From a bacterium (GTDB lineage Bacteria; UBP6; UBA1177; JAKLFG01): DNA of 40,708 nucleotides. Shown here piece after piece: positions 9,936 through 17,829 of the stretch; the first letter of the stretch is position 1, and every line of letters starts with the position of its first letter. Under the pieces are notes generated by a model. That model did no database searches, had not been told where the DNA came from, and was given only the letters and a program-made list of their open reading frames with translations. Where the stretch lies: NCBI GenBank assembly GCA_029573155.1, contig JAKQHE010000252.1, positions 1 through 40,708 of the forward strand. Reading direction: 5' to 3'. The translations under genes and the position numbers were made by a program.

Positions 9936-9959
9936 CTACACTCCTTCCCCAAAGTAGCA

Positions 9960-11258
9960 TCAACCATCGATCGACCACTCTCCCCTAACCATTACAAGAG
10001 CACCGATGTCGCCGCTCATGGCCCTACCTGTACGGTAAAAATCACCGGGGAGGATACTGAAAACACCCACCGGTTCCCGAAGATAGTCAGACTCTATGCC
10101 GTCGGCTAGCAATCGCCCCCTGATCCAGACAGAACCAGGCGAGAGAGGGAGGTCTCGTATCAAACAACGTACTATCATCTCTGCCCCGGCATCTATTGCG
10201 AACAATTGGTCCTGATAGGAACTATATAAGACAAAGAGTCTCTCCTCCAAAGAGCTGTGGAACGAAAAACCGAGATCAACCGCTCTCTTTTTCCTTGATC
10301 TATTCCTTAAGGTAAAAACGAACACCGCATCATCTCCGGTGAAAACAGAGGATATCCCTGTCTTCCCGTTACTTTCGATATGAAAAGCAGAAAAGATCAC
10401 ATCCCTTGTCCCCGACCTATCGGTTATTTCTCCGAGATCGTTCTTTATTTCGATGTCATTCATGTGCATGTAGGTCTCTATAGCCTTCTCCGTCGGTGCA
10501 TCGACAGCGATGCACCCATGTTTCAGCAGGAGACATCTTCCGCACAAATTCCTCACCGCCGCCATATTGTGACTCACGAAGAGCACTGTTCGTCCCTCTT
10601 TCTTGCTCACATCATCCATTTTGCCAAGGCATTTCTTCTGGAATTCGGCGTCGCCGACGGCCAAAACCTCATCAACCACGAGGATCTCAGGGTCAAGATG
10701 GGCCGCGACCGCAAAGGCAAGGCGGACATACATGCCGGAAGAATACCGTTTGACTGGCGTGTCGATGAACTGCTCGACCCCGGAAAAATCTATTATCTCG
10801 GTGAGTTTCCGGTCTATCTCCCGCTTCTTCATCCCGAGGATGGCGCCGTTCATGTAGATATTCTCGCGCCCGGTCAGTTCGGGGTGGAAGCCGGTACCGA
10901 CCTCCAGCAAACTGCCGATACGTCCTTTTATCTTCACACACCCCGATGTCGGCGCCGTGACGCGTGACAGTATCTTGAGGAGCGTCGATTTCCCTGCACC
11001 GTTCTTGCCGATGATGCCGAGCACTTCTCCCTGCTTTACCTCGAACGACACATCCTTCAGCGCATGGATGATGCCATTCTCGTCGGCGAATTGCTCCATT
11101 TTTTTGCGGCGGCCGCCATCCACCGGCAGATTGGGGTCATCTTTGCCCCTTCGGCGGGCCCACCACGATTGCAGGTCGCGCTGGAAGGTACGGTGAGTGA
11201 TAGCGCCTATCCGATATTGTTTTGAGAGGTTCTCTACCGAGATCACCACATCGGACAT
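9960..11258 (-). CDS. wzt: Polysaccharide ABC exporter, ATP-binding subunit (Wzt/TagH type) with C-terminal domain
   Basis: A 432-residue ATPase of the ABC-2 polysaccharide export class. Walker A is GKNGAGKST (84-92), the signature YSSGMYVRLAFA follows, and Walker B is ILVVDEVLAVGD. An N-terminal insertion (residues about 20-62) before the ATPase core is common in TagH/Wzt proteins. Residues about 265-432 form an extra beta-rich domain of the Wzt C-terminal kind, which in E. coli O9a binds the modified end of the O-chain before export. Its presence suggests chains finished in the cytoplasm, which fits the methyltransferases downstream. It pairs with the permease one base upstream. Confidence 0.93.
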   Translation of the reverse strand: MSDVVISVENLSKQYRIGAITHRTFQRDLQSWWARRRGKDDPNLPVDGGRRKKMEQFADENGIIHALKDVSFEVKQGEVLGIIGKNGAGKSTLLKILSRVTAPTSGCVKIKGRIGSLLEVGTGFHPELTGRENIYMNGAILGMKKREIDRKLTEIIDFSGVEQFIDTPVKRYSSGMYVRLAFAVAAHLDPEILVVDEVLAVGDAEFQKKCLGKMDDVSKKEGRTVLFVSHNMAAVRNLCGRCLLLKHGCIAVDAPTEKAIETYMHMNDIEIKNDLGEITDRSGTRDVIFSAFHIESNGKTGISSVFTGDDAVFVFTLRNRSRKKRAVDLGFSFHSSLEERLFVLYSSYQDQLFAIDAGAEMIVRCLIRDLPLSPGSVWIRGRLLADGIESDYLREPVGVFSILPGDFYRTGRAMSGDIGALVMVRGEWSIDG

Positions 11259-11259
11259 G

Positions 11260-12123
11260 CTACACCGTATCTATAAAGGTTCTTTCCACGCGATTAAAAA
11301 AGAACAGCCCGATAACGAGGAGCAAAAGCGTTACCGCAATCCCCGTGCCGAAGACCGACAGCGGTGGCAGAGCCGTACCGAAAAAGATATGCTTGAACGA
11401 TTCCATCGCGGGGATGATGGGATTCAATGAATACAGCGTTTGCCATCTTTCCGGCACAAGCGAGACCGGGTAGACTATGGGGGAACCGTAGAGCCACAAT
11501 TGCATGAGGAACGATAACCCCACCTGAAGATCACGATAGCGGGTGGTGAAAGCGCTGATGATAAGCCCGACGCCGAATCCAAGTATCGCGACATAGGAAA
11601 GCGTCAGGGGGAACAGAAGTATCGTCCAGTTAATGGCGCTTTTCATGCCGATAACAAGATAGAAAACATACAGTGCCGCGAACAGCACGAACTGTATGGC
11701 GAAGCGGCCGAGACCCGCCACGACCTGCGCTATCGGCACGACCAACCGGGGAAAATAGACCTTGGAAAAGAGATGGACATTGCTGATCAACACCGATGAG
11801 GTCTGGGTAAGGATGCCCGAAAAGTAATTCCAGACGATAAGCCCCCCCATATAGAAAAGCGGCTGGGGCACGCCATCGGTCGGTATATTGGCGATCTTGC
11901 CGAAGACCACGAGGAACATGGCGGTGGTCAGGAGCGGCTGGATGAGGAACCATGCGGGACCAAGTATCGTCTGCTTGTATTGCGTGATAAAATCGCGCTT
12001 GATGAACAGGGCGATAAGGTCGCGATAGACCAGAAGTTCAGCGATATCAACAAGGCGACGATCCCGCACCGGCGTAATGACCGTCGTCCATCGGTCCGGA
12101 GCGTCGCTTCCCTGCATCATCAT
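11260..12123 (-). CDS. wzm: Polysaccharide ABC exporter, permease subunit (Wzm/TagG type)
   Basis: A 287-residue integral membrane protein with about six transmembrane segments (for example TTAMFLVVFGKIANI and LLLLVIGLFFFNRVERTF). The N-terminal RDLIALFIKRDFITQYKQTILGPAWFLIQPLL is the conserved amphipathic start of ABC-2 exporters of O-antigen or teichoic acid. Three consecutive ATG codons begin the ORF and GAGGAG lies nine bases upstream of the first. It is the first gene of the twelve-gene polysaccharide operon and has its own promoter inside the end of the pilin gene upstream. Confidence 0.93.
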   Translation of the reverse strand: MMMQGSDAPDRWTTVITPVRDRRLVDIAELLVYRDLIALFIKRDFITQYKQTILGPAWFLIQPLLTTAMFLVVFGKIANIPTDGVPQPLFYMGGLIVWNYFSGILTQTSSVLISNVHLFSKVYFPRLVVPIAQVVAGLGRFAIQFVLFAALYVFYLVIGMKSAINWTILLFPLTLSYVAILGFGVGLIISAFTTRYRDLQVGLSFLMQLWLYGSPIVYPVSLVPERWQTLYSLNPIIPAMESFKHIFFGTALPPLSVFGTGIAVTLLLLVIGLFFFNRVERTFIDTV

Positions 12124-12157
12124 CAGGTGGGACTCCTCTGAAAAAGGTACGCAGGGA

Positions 12158-12186
12158 AGTATAGCAGGGAACTATTGATGGTGCAA
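12158..12186 (-). promoter_or_regulatory. Sigma-70-type promoter for the polysaccharide operon
   Basis: On the minus strand TTGCAC (12181-12186) and TATACT (12158-12163) are separated by 17 bases. The -10 box differs from consensus at one base; the -35 box is weak. Transcription would start near 12151, about 28 bases before the wzm start codon. The -35 box overlaps the last codons of the second pilin gene, so the pilin module and the export operon are probably separate units. Confidence 0.6.
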
Positions 12187-12651
12187 GTCTTTCGTAGTGT
12201 TCATGCAAGCCCCCTCCGTCCAGTCGTCGGGGACCATAAGAACATCCCTCGGGATGGCACTACCGATGCCGACACCCGAGACGACACCAGATCCGCAACT
12301 AAAGGTCAGATCGTTGTGCGCGTTGAATATCCAGTACTTGCCGTCCACATTCTCATAACTCTTCGTCGCCATCACCGCTTGTGTGATGGCTTCTCCGTTG
12401 TTGTATGTCTGGAGGGAGGTGGTCCACTGCAAGGTGCCTATGCGGGTAGCGTAGTGATCGGTCCGCCCTCCGTCGGGATCCTCCCAGAAGACGAACTGCG
12501 CCTTCGCTATCTCCTTGAGCATCTCGGGGACCTCGATGGTGCGGGCTTTTTTGGTGTAGTCGGCGTACATCGGGATGGCGGCGACCGCAAGGATGGCGAC
12601 AATGGATATCGTTATCATGAGTTCAAGCAGGGTGAATGCCTTAAAAGACAA
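12172..12651 (-). CDS. Type IV pilin-like protein, second copy, TTG start
   Basis: A 159-residue prepilin-like protein. The leader would be MSFKA, followed by the processed helix FTLLELMITISIVAILAVA with Phe at +1 and Glu at +5. The residue before the cut is Ala instead of the usual Gly. The start is inferred as TTG because AGGAGG lies six bases upstream; the ATGs at the ORF's end would give a leader of more than 20 residues. It is a paralogue of the PilA-like protein at 14616-15113: both share [22 protein letters not shown], a EDP-GG stretch and a C-terminal VP-DW--GACM. Likely a minor pilin or a second major subunit. It closes the pilin module. Confidence 0.85.
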   Translation of the reverse strand: MSFKAFTLLELMITISIVAILAVAAIPMYADYTKKARTIEVPEMLKEIAKAQFVFWEDPDGGRTDHYATRIGTLQWTTSLQTYNNGEAITQAVMATKSYENVDGKYWIFNAHNDLTFSCGSGVVSGVGIGSAIPRDVLMVPDDWTEGACMNTTKDLHHQ

Positions 12652-12708
12652 CCGGATCCTCCTACTGTTATCTTTCACTAAGCAATCATCATTCCGCCGG
12701 ATCATCAT

Positions 12709-14604
12709 CTATATCGGGTCGGGGAGCGCATCGATCCTCTCCTCCGTCTCGCGGGCGCGAATCATCTCGCGACGCCAGTGGTCGACATCAAGCCCCGGAG
12801 TCACCGAAACAAGCTGTAAGTGTTCAGAAAAACGGATGTTCGCCGCCGGGATATCGAACCGAAGAAGCGTTTTCTGAAGTCGTTCCGATATCGCGGCCCG
12901 GCGATCGGGGGGTATCGCCGCGTCGCCGACCATCCGTTCCCATATCGGGCGCAGTTCGACCCCGATCCCGGCATCCGCAAGCGCATCGACCCATGACGGG
13001 TCATCCGGGAAACGGTCCCGGCGAAATTCCTCGCACCGCGTAGCCATCTTTTTGGCGAACCGGGTCGCCACCGCATCAGGGACACTCGCGGCGACGGCGC
13101 GGGCCCTCCCGCAATCACCGGCTACGAGATGAAGCAGGGAAACATGAGCCGAGGCGGAGAGCGAAAGGGCGCTCCTCGCGCCGAATTCACCGTAAAGCAG
13201 AAGCGCCGCGCGATGGTCACCTTTTACGATATGGTAATTGATGAGATTGCCGTACAACGACGCGTCGCGGAACCCGGTATCCCACGCCCGTCGGTAATAG
13301 CGGAACGCGCGGTCGGGGAAGCCCGCTTCGAGATAGAGCGCCCCCATGGTATAGAGTCCCCGGAACGATACGGGGCGCCAGCGGCTGTCGGCGATGAGCA
13401 CCGTGTGGATATCGTGCATCTCCCCTACCCGTGCCAGCGACTTGATCGCGAACAGGACCGCAACGAGCGCGCAGAGCAGGGCGATGACCATGACACGCCG
13501 CGAGGCCGAAAAGATGGCGGTGGTCGCACCGGCCTCGAACGGCGCCGCGCACTCGCCGATGAGACCGGCGACGCCGACGAGCGGCAGGTAGAGATAGTGA
13601 TCGGCCGCTATCTCGTGAAGCGGCACGATCTGGAGGACCGGCAGAAGCGTGACGAGGAAAAAAGCCATGAAGAAGGAGGCCGGGCGGTATCCCTTACGGA
13701 ACAGGAGGACCGCGACCGTTATGAACAGGCCTGCTCCGAGAAGCGAGGCCGCGAATTTCATGTTCAGTGAGGTCACCAGCGGATAATTGGCATTGTCGAG
13801 AACTAGTTGCAACGGAAAGAGACTCTGTTTCAGGTAGTAGGTGAAAAGCGTCGGCGCCGTCAGGTAATGGGTCAGCGGATCGCCGCCGTGAAAGGAGGGT
13901 CGCAGGCCGTGAATGAGTGCGCTCCCGCCGCCCGTTATCGCCAAGAGCCCGAGGATACCGGTCAGCGTCACCCCCGCCACACCCCAACGCAAAAGGCGCG
14001 ATCCGGAGCACTTTTCGTACTGCCACAGGTAGAGCAACGCCACGAGCGGTAACATTGCTGCCATCTCCTTGGCCAAAAAACTGAACAGGCCGCAGACCGT
14101 AGCGCCCAGCAGGAACAGCGGTCGCCGCCGCTCGACCGCCACCACGAGAAACAAGAGTGCCGTCACGAAGAAAAGGGAGGTCAGGATGTCGCGGCGTCCC
14201 GATATGTAGGCGACCACCTCGGTATTGATCGGGTGAAGCGCATAGAACGACAGTGCGACGAGCGCCGCGAAGGGCGAAGAGGAAAGTCGACGGAACAACA
14301 TCCAGAGCACAGAGAGCATGCACAGGTGGTAGAGGATGTTCATCGCCCGGAACCCAACTGGGCTTTTACCCAAAAGCAGATGGTCGATCGCGAAGGAGAC
14401 GGTCCGCAGGGGACGATAGGCGTGCAGAAACGCGGGGACCGCGGGGGTCGTCACCAGATCGTTCTCTACGGTGAGCGCGCGATCGTCAAAGATAAAGTCG
14501 TTGCGCAAAGAAGGAAGATACAGAAGGACCGTGACAAGAAAAACAAATCCAAGAACTAAAAAAAGGGGGAGGCGCAAGCGCCCCCCCCCAGCAGAAAGGA
14601 ACAT
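12709..14604 (-). CDS. TMTC/PMT-like polytopic glycosyltransferase (GT-C) between two pilin genes
   Basis: About 631 residues. The N-terminal two thirds are membrane segments. The luminal first loop carries RNDFIFDDRALT, then AYRPLRTVSFAIDHLLLGKSPVGFRAMNILYHL and ALHPINTEVVAYISGRRDIL, the pattern of TMTC-type O-mannosyltransferases and bacterial relatives. The C-terminal 200 residues look helical and TPR-like. The start is uncertain: ATG 14604 has no clear ribosome site, and a TTG nine codons inside follows a run of G. The first codons overlap the terminator of the upstream pilin gene. Location between two pilin genes suggests pilin glycosylation (inference, by analogy with Pseudomonas TfpO, which is encoded next to pilA). 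Confidence 0.8.
   Translation of the reverse strand: MFLSAGGGRLRLPLFLVLGFVFLVTVLLYLPSLRNDFIFDDRALTVENDLVTTPAVPAFLHAYRPLRTVSFAIDHLLLGKSPVGFRAMNILYHLCMLSVLWMLFRRLSSSPFAALVALSFYALHPINTEVVAYISGRRDILTSLFFVTALLFLVVAVERRRPLFLLGATVCGLFSFLAKEMAAMLPLVALLYLWQYEKCSGSRLLRWGVAGVTLTGILGLLAITGGGSALIHGLRPSFHGGDPLTHYLTAPTLFTYYLKQSLFPLQLVLDNANYPLVTSLNMKFAASLLGAGLFITVAVLLFRKGYRPASFFMAFFLVTLLPVLQIVPLHEIAADHYLYLPLVGVAGLIGECAAPFEAGATTAIFSASRRVMVIALLCALVAVLFAIKSLARVGEMHDIHTVLIADSRWRPVSFRGLYTMGALYLEAGFPDRAFRYYRRAWDTGFRDASLYGNLINYHIVKGDHRAALLLYGEFGARSALSLSASAHVSLLHLVAGDCGRARAVAASVPDAVATRFAKKMATRCEEFRRDRFPDDPSWVDALADAGIGVELRPIWERMVGDAAIPPDRRAAISERLQKTLLRFDIPAANIRFSEHLQLVSVTPGLDVDHWRREMIRARETEERIDALPDPI
14558..14589 (-). 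terminator. Strong Rho-independent terminator after pilA, inside the next gene's 5' end
   Basis: Read on the minus strand, a run of G and GCGC (from 14589) pairs with GCGCCTCCCCC, with one G-U pair and a CUUG tetraloop at 14575-14578, followed by seven U (14564-14558). It lies 27 bases past the pilin stop codon. The same bases encode residues about 6-16 of the GT-C protein, so the T run is also Phe-Leu codons of its first membrane helix. Confidence 0.85.
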
Positions 14605-14615
14605 TCGACGGGAAA

Positions 14616-15113
14616 TTAGTAGTGGATCAGGCTCAGGCTGTTCCCCATGCACGCGCCATGCACCCAATCATTGGGAACCTGCGCGGAATTGATCGGAAAA
14701 CCGACGCCGATACTGGCAGCCGCGGTGATGTCGGATGTTGATCCACAACCGCCACCAACGGCATTCTCGCCCGCATTGCCCGACGAATACGCAAAGAACT
14801 TACCGCAGGCGTAGACATAGGTCGCGCCTGAAATAGTGGCACCCGCCGAACAGTTCGTCGGCGCAGCGCCGCTGGTGTTCAGGTTGGTCTTCCAACCGAT
14901 CGAACCGATGTTGTCGGCCCAGCCACCGTTACCGCCCTGCGGGTCTTCACGGAAGGCGATCTGCTGTTTCACGATCTCTTTGAGTGAGCCGGGCACCTCG
15001 GAGGTGCGCGCCTTCTTGGTGTAGTCGTTGTACATCGGGATGGCGACGGCCGCGAGGATGCCGATGATCGCGATAACGATCATGAGTTCGATGAGCGTAA
15101 AGCCTTTCTTCAT
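14616..15113 (-). CDS. Type IV major pilin-like protein (PilA-like)
   Basis: A 165-residue class III prepilin: leader MKKG, cut before Phe, then [20 protein letters not shown] with Glu at +5. The C-terminal part is Gly/Ser-rich and has four cysteines (in NCSAG, YACGK, GGCGS, GACMG), so disulfides are likely. AAGGAG precedes the ATG at good distance. The short leader and hydrophobic helix mean processing by a prepilin peptidase (PilD) not in the window. A sigma-54 promoter precedes it and a strong terminator follows. It could be a T4P subunit or a T2SS-type major pseudopilin; the promoter type favours T4P. Confidence 0.92.
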   Translation of the reverse strand: MKKGFTLIELMIVIAIIGILAAVAIPMYNDYTKKARTSEVPGSLKEIVKQQIAFREDPQGGNGGWADNIGSIGWKTNLNTSGAAPTNCSAGATISGATYVYACGKFFAYSSGNAGENAVGGGCGSTSDITAAASIGVGFPINSAQVPNDWVHGACMGNSLSLIHY

Positions 15114-15184
15114 TTGGTCTCTCCTTCTTTCAAACCATTAATAAGCCACGAAACACGCACGGTGTTTTCTTCGGTGCCATAATA

Positions 15185-15201
15185 AGCAACGAGCGTGCCA
15201 A
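15185..15201 (-). promoter_or_regulatory. Sigma-54 (-24/-12) promoter of the pilin gene
   Basis: On the minus strand the sequence TGGCACG-N4-TTGCTT fits the sigma-54 consensus TGGCACG-N4-TTGCA/T at every fixed position, with GG at -24 and GC at -12 and the obligatory spacing. Transcription would begin near 15174, about 60 bases before the pilin ATG. pilA is sigma-54 dependent in several Proteobacteria. No enhancer-binding activator is in the window. Confidence 0.82.
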
Positions 15202-15212
15202 AAAAAGGCGCA

Positions 15213-16205
15213 TCATCTACGGGCGATCGAAATAATTGTTTTTCCTCCACGATTATGGATAATTATCGGATAATAGTCGGCCCGCTCGGCCGTGCCGCGC
15301 AAAAAACCGACGATATCTTTCATGGTGCGCGCCCCGAAGGCCTGCCCCCGGAATCTCCTCACCAGATGGGCCATCGCGGCGGCCCAGAAACGGTCGGACC
15401 GCGAGAGGATCTCTTCGCGGGAGAGCAGATACCGGAAAGATCGTGGCGATGCACGACGCATATCCCAGAAACTATCGAGCGCCACACCGACGACATCATC
15501 GTAACCATACGCGATATCAGATAGTTGTGCGACATGCTCTCCCACCGAGGATCCCAGGGTCTTCTCAAGGAACGGTATCACTTTGTGGCGGAACAGATTG
15601 CGGCGGATGGCGGTATCGGTATTGGTCGCGTCCTCTACCCATCTTTTCCCCTGCATGAAGTCCTGTATTTCCTTACGCGAGAAAGAAAGTAACGGCCTGA
15701 CATAACTTATATTTCCTCGCATCAAGAGATCGGATATGCCCATAAGCCCTCGCAGGCCGCTCCCCCGGTCGAGGATACGCATCAGGACCGTTTCCACCTG
15801 ATCGTCACGGTGATGGGCCGTCAGCACATACCGGATGCGCTTTTTTTTCGCTATCCTCTCAAGTATCCGATATCTCTCGTTTCTTGCAATCTCCTCCCTG
15901 TTCCCCTTTTTTTCTTTCCAGAGATCTGCGGGTATCTCCTCAACAGAACACGCGAGACCATGCTTCTGACAAAAATTGTCAACAAAACGCGCATCGCGTC
16001 GGGAATCTTTTCTCAAATTGTGGTCTATATGGGCAACGACCGGGGTCACCTGCAGTTCGGAACTGTTTTCGAGGAACAGATGCAACAAGGCCATTGAGTC
16101 GAGTCCACCCGAAACTGCTAGAAGCACTTTTCGACCAAGTATCTGGGGAAACTTTTTTTTCACATGACGAACGAATCGCCATCGAAGCGGCGGGACCGAC
16201 ACCAT
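15213..16205 (-). CDS. tilS: tRNA(Ile)-lysidine synthetase
   Basis: A 330-residue enzyme that attaches lysine to C34 of the CAU-anticodon tRNA(Ile) so that it reads AUA. The PP-loop SGGLDS is at residues 32-37, and LTAHHRDDQVETVLMRI and VRPLLSFSRKEIQDFM are family motifs. The start at 16205 has GGAGG four to five bases upstream; ATGs further out are possible. The C-terminal domain is short, as in the compact TilS forms. It ends immediately before the sigma-54 promoter of the pilin gene. The upstream region (16206-16347) is shared with the divergent membrane-protein gene. Confidence 0.93.
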   Translation of the reverse strand: MVSVPPLRWRFVRHVKKKFPQILGRKVLLAVSGGLDSMALLHLFLENSSELQVTPVVAHIDHNLRKDSRRDARFVDNFCQKHGLACSVEEIPADLWKEKKGNREEIARNERYRILERIAKKKRIRYVLTAHHRDDQVETVLMRILDRGSGLRGLMGISDLLMRGNISYVRPLLSFSRKEIQDFMQGKRWVEDATNTDTAIRRNLFRHKVIPFLEKTLGSSVGEHVAQLSDIAYGYDDVVGVALDSFWDMRRASPRSFRYLLSREEILSRSDRFWAAAMAHLVRRFRGQAFGARTMKDIVGFLRGTAERADYYPIIIHNRGGKTIISIARR

Positions 16206-16313
16206 ATGCCCTCCGGTCAAAAACATCTTCCCCTTGCCAAGACCCAACCTCTATACTCAAATGAAGAACAAAACAATTTTTCCCGCATTTTTCCCATATT
16301 CGCTCGTCAAAAT

Positions 16314-16341
16314 TTGACAGAGGGCGCACCTTCCTTATAGT
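16314..16341 (+). promoter_or_regulatory. Sigma-70 promoter, start point apparently at the ATG
   Basis: A perfect -35 TTGACA (16314-16319) and TATAGT (16336-16341), 16 bases apart. Counting seven bases past the -10 box puts the transcription start at or within a base or two of 16348, which is the ATG of the following gene. No Shine-Dalgarno sequence is present, so the mRNA may be leaderless. Confidence 0.7.
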
Positions 16342-16347
16342 GTCAAC

Positions 16348-17829
16348 ATGTGTAGGATACCCCCCCTCCTCCTCAAATGGATCGGTATCGTTACCATCGG
16401 AGCGATATTCTCCTGCGCGATACTCTTCCGCCTTATCTTCCTTGACCACATACCCGGGCTGAACGGCGACGAGGCATGGTACGGCATACAGGCGCTCAAC
16501 CTCATGTATGGCCGCCCACTGGAATGGATGGCCCCTTCCGGCAGACCGCTGCTCAACTTCTTCTTTTTCATCCCCATATTCATCCTGCAACTTTTCTGCG
16601 AACCAGCATTCTGGATACTTCGCTTCCCTTCCGTCATCGCCAGTATTATCGCCATCTTCCTCTCGTATCGCCTGTTTCTCGACATTCTCGGTCGTCCTGC
16701 GGCGATATCGCTTGCGCTCCTCACCGCCACGCTTCCTATCAACATCGCCTACTCCCGCTTCGGCTGGGATCCCAGCCTGCTTATCGTCTATGCCGTGCTG
16801 ATCATCTATTTCTCTTTTCGCGGCAGTTTGAAGGGGGTATTGATCTCGACGCTGTTGGGCTTGACGGCGCATCCAGTGATCATTTTCCTCGGCCCCGTCG
16901 TCGTCATGACGGCGTTGACACAGAACGGCTCCGCGCTGTTGCCCTCCCACCCTCTTCAGAAAAAGATCGGGGCGGTGCTCATACTGACCTGCATCATCGC
17001 CGTGGCGGTCTACGCCGCGGGCATTGAAGCGACCACCCATCGTCTCTCAACACCACAGGATGCGTGGCTCTTTCTCTCGCTCATCGGCGGACTTTTCTCA
17101 GGAGAGACCGTGTACCGTTATATTGTTGATCCGGCAACCACTCTTGCCATCCTTGACCCCGCCTCGATAGGCGCAATACTCGCCGTCCTGTCGGCGATCG
17201 CCTTCTGGCGTATTTCTTCAAAGACATCTCAGATAGGGGCACTCGCCTTCCTCTCCGGCATCTTTTTCGCCCTTCTGTGTGGGTATCTCATGTTCGGCCC
17301 CTGGTTGCTGCTCCCTCACACCGAACGGTACGGAATCTATCTGGTGTTCCCCCTCACCTTGCTTTTCGTCATCATCCTGCACGGTGCCTTTACCGCCGAG
17401 CGACAACACTGGCCGGTAGCCATCGTCATGGCCCTTTCGCTTTCCCTGCTCGCCGGCTTCCATCGCCACTATCTTCAACCCATCCGCGAGACCGGAGGCA
17501 ACTCTCAAATCGCATTCAGAACCGGAGTACTGGACCCGAAACAGGTGGCCTATCTCGGCATACTCGATGAGACGCGGGGACGCCCCGTTCGTATCTTCGC
17601 ACACCAGTGGTGGATCTGGCAACCGCTGAAATACCTTGCTTCGAAAGACCCGACGGTGGAGGTTATCGAACTGCGGGAGTTCAGCAGGCCGATCAAGGGA
17701 GATTATGTCGTCACCTTCGCGGGGGAGCCACTTGACATCGTGGCACGTAAGGATCCCTCGACCTATGCGACGCGTTGGTCGGTGCTTGACTATGCCCGAC
17801 GAGAGGTCATCGCCGTTTACCGCCTATGA
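16348..17829 (+). CDS. ArnT/PMT-like membrane glycosyltransferase (GT-C), first tandem copy
   Basis: A 493-residue protein with about ten to twelve membrane segments. The first extracytoplasmic loop holds LDHIPGLNGDEAWYGIQA, with the acidic pair Asp41-Glu42 that is catalytic in GT-C (PMT/ArnT) enzymes using polyprenyl-phosphate sugars. GRPLEWMAPSGRPLLNFFFFIP and ILRFPSVIASIIA follow as in that superfamily. The short C-terminal soluble part ends RREVIAVYRL. Its stop overlaps the start of a paralogue by four bases (ATGA), so both copies are co-translated. The acceptor is unknown. Confidence 0.82.
   Translation: MCRIPPLLLKWIGIVTIGAIFSCAILFRLIFLDHIPGLNGDEAWYGIQALNLMYGRPLEWMAPSGRPLLNFFFFIPIFILQLFCEPAFWILRFPSVIASIIAIFLSYRLFLDILGRPAAISLALLTATLPINIAYSRFGWDPSLLIVYAVLIIYFSFRGSLKGVLISTLLGLTAHPVIIFLGPVVVMTALTQNGSALLPSHPLQKKIGAVLILTCIIAVAVYAAGIEATTHRLSTPQDAWLFLSLIGGLFSGETVYRYIVDPATTLAILDPASIGAILAVLSAIAFWRISSKTSQIGALAFLSGIFFALLCGYLMFGPWLLLPHTERYGIYLVFPLTLLFVIILHGAFTAERQHWPVAIVMALSLSLLAGFHRHYLQPIRETGGNSQIAFRTGVLDPKQVAYLGILDETRGRPVRIFAHQWWIWQPLKYLASKDPTVEVIELREFSRPIKGDYVVTFAGEPLDIVARKDPSTYATRWSVLDYARREVIAVYRL

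Noticed and set aside
16206-16313. Possible tilS promoter (TATAGA box on the minus strand)
   Set aside because: A -10-like box is present but no -35 box stands at a proper distance; not strong enough to call.
15979-17040. 353-codon minus-strand open frame across the tilS upstream region
   Set aside because: Antisense to the first GT-C copy and overlapping tilS in another frame; composition is Asp/Glu/Arg/Gly-rich without any motif.
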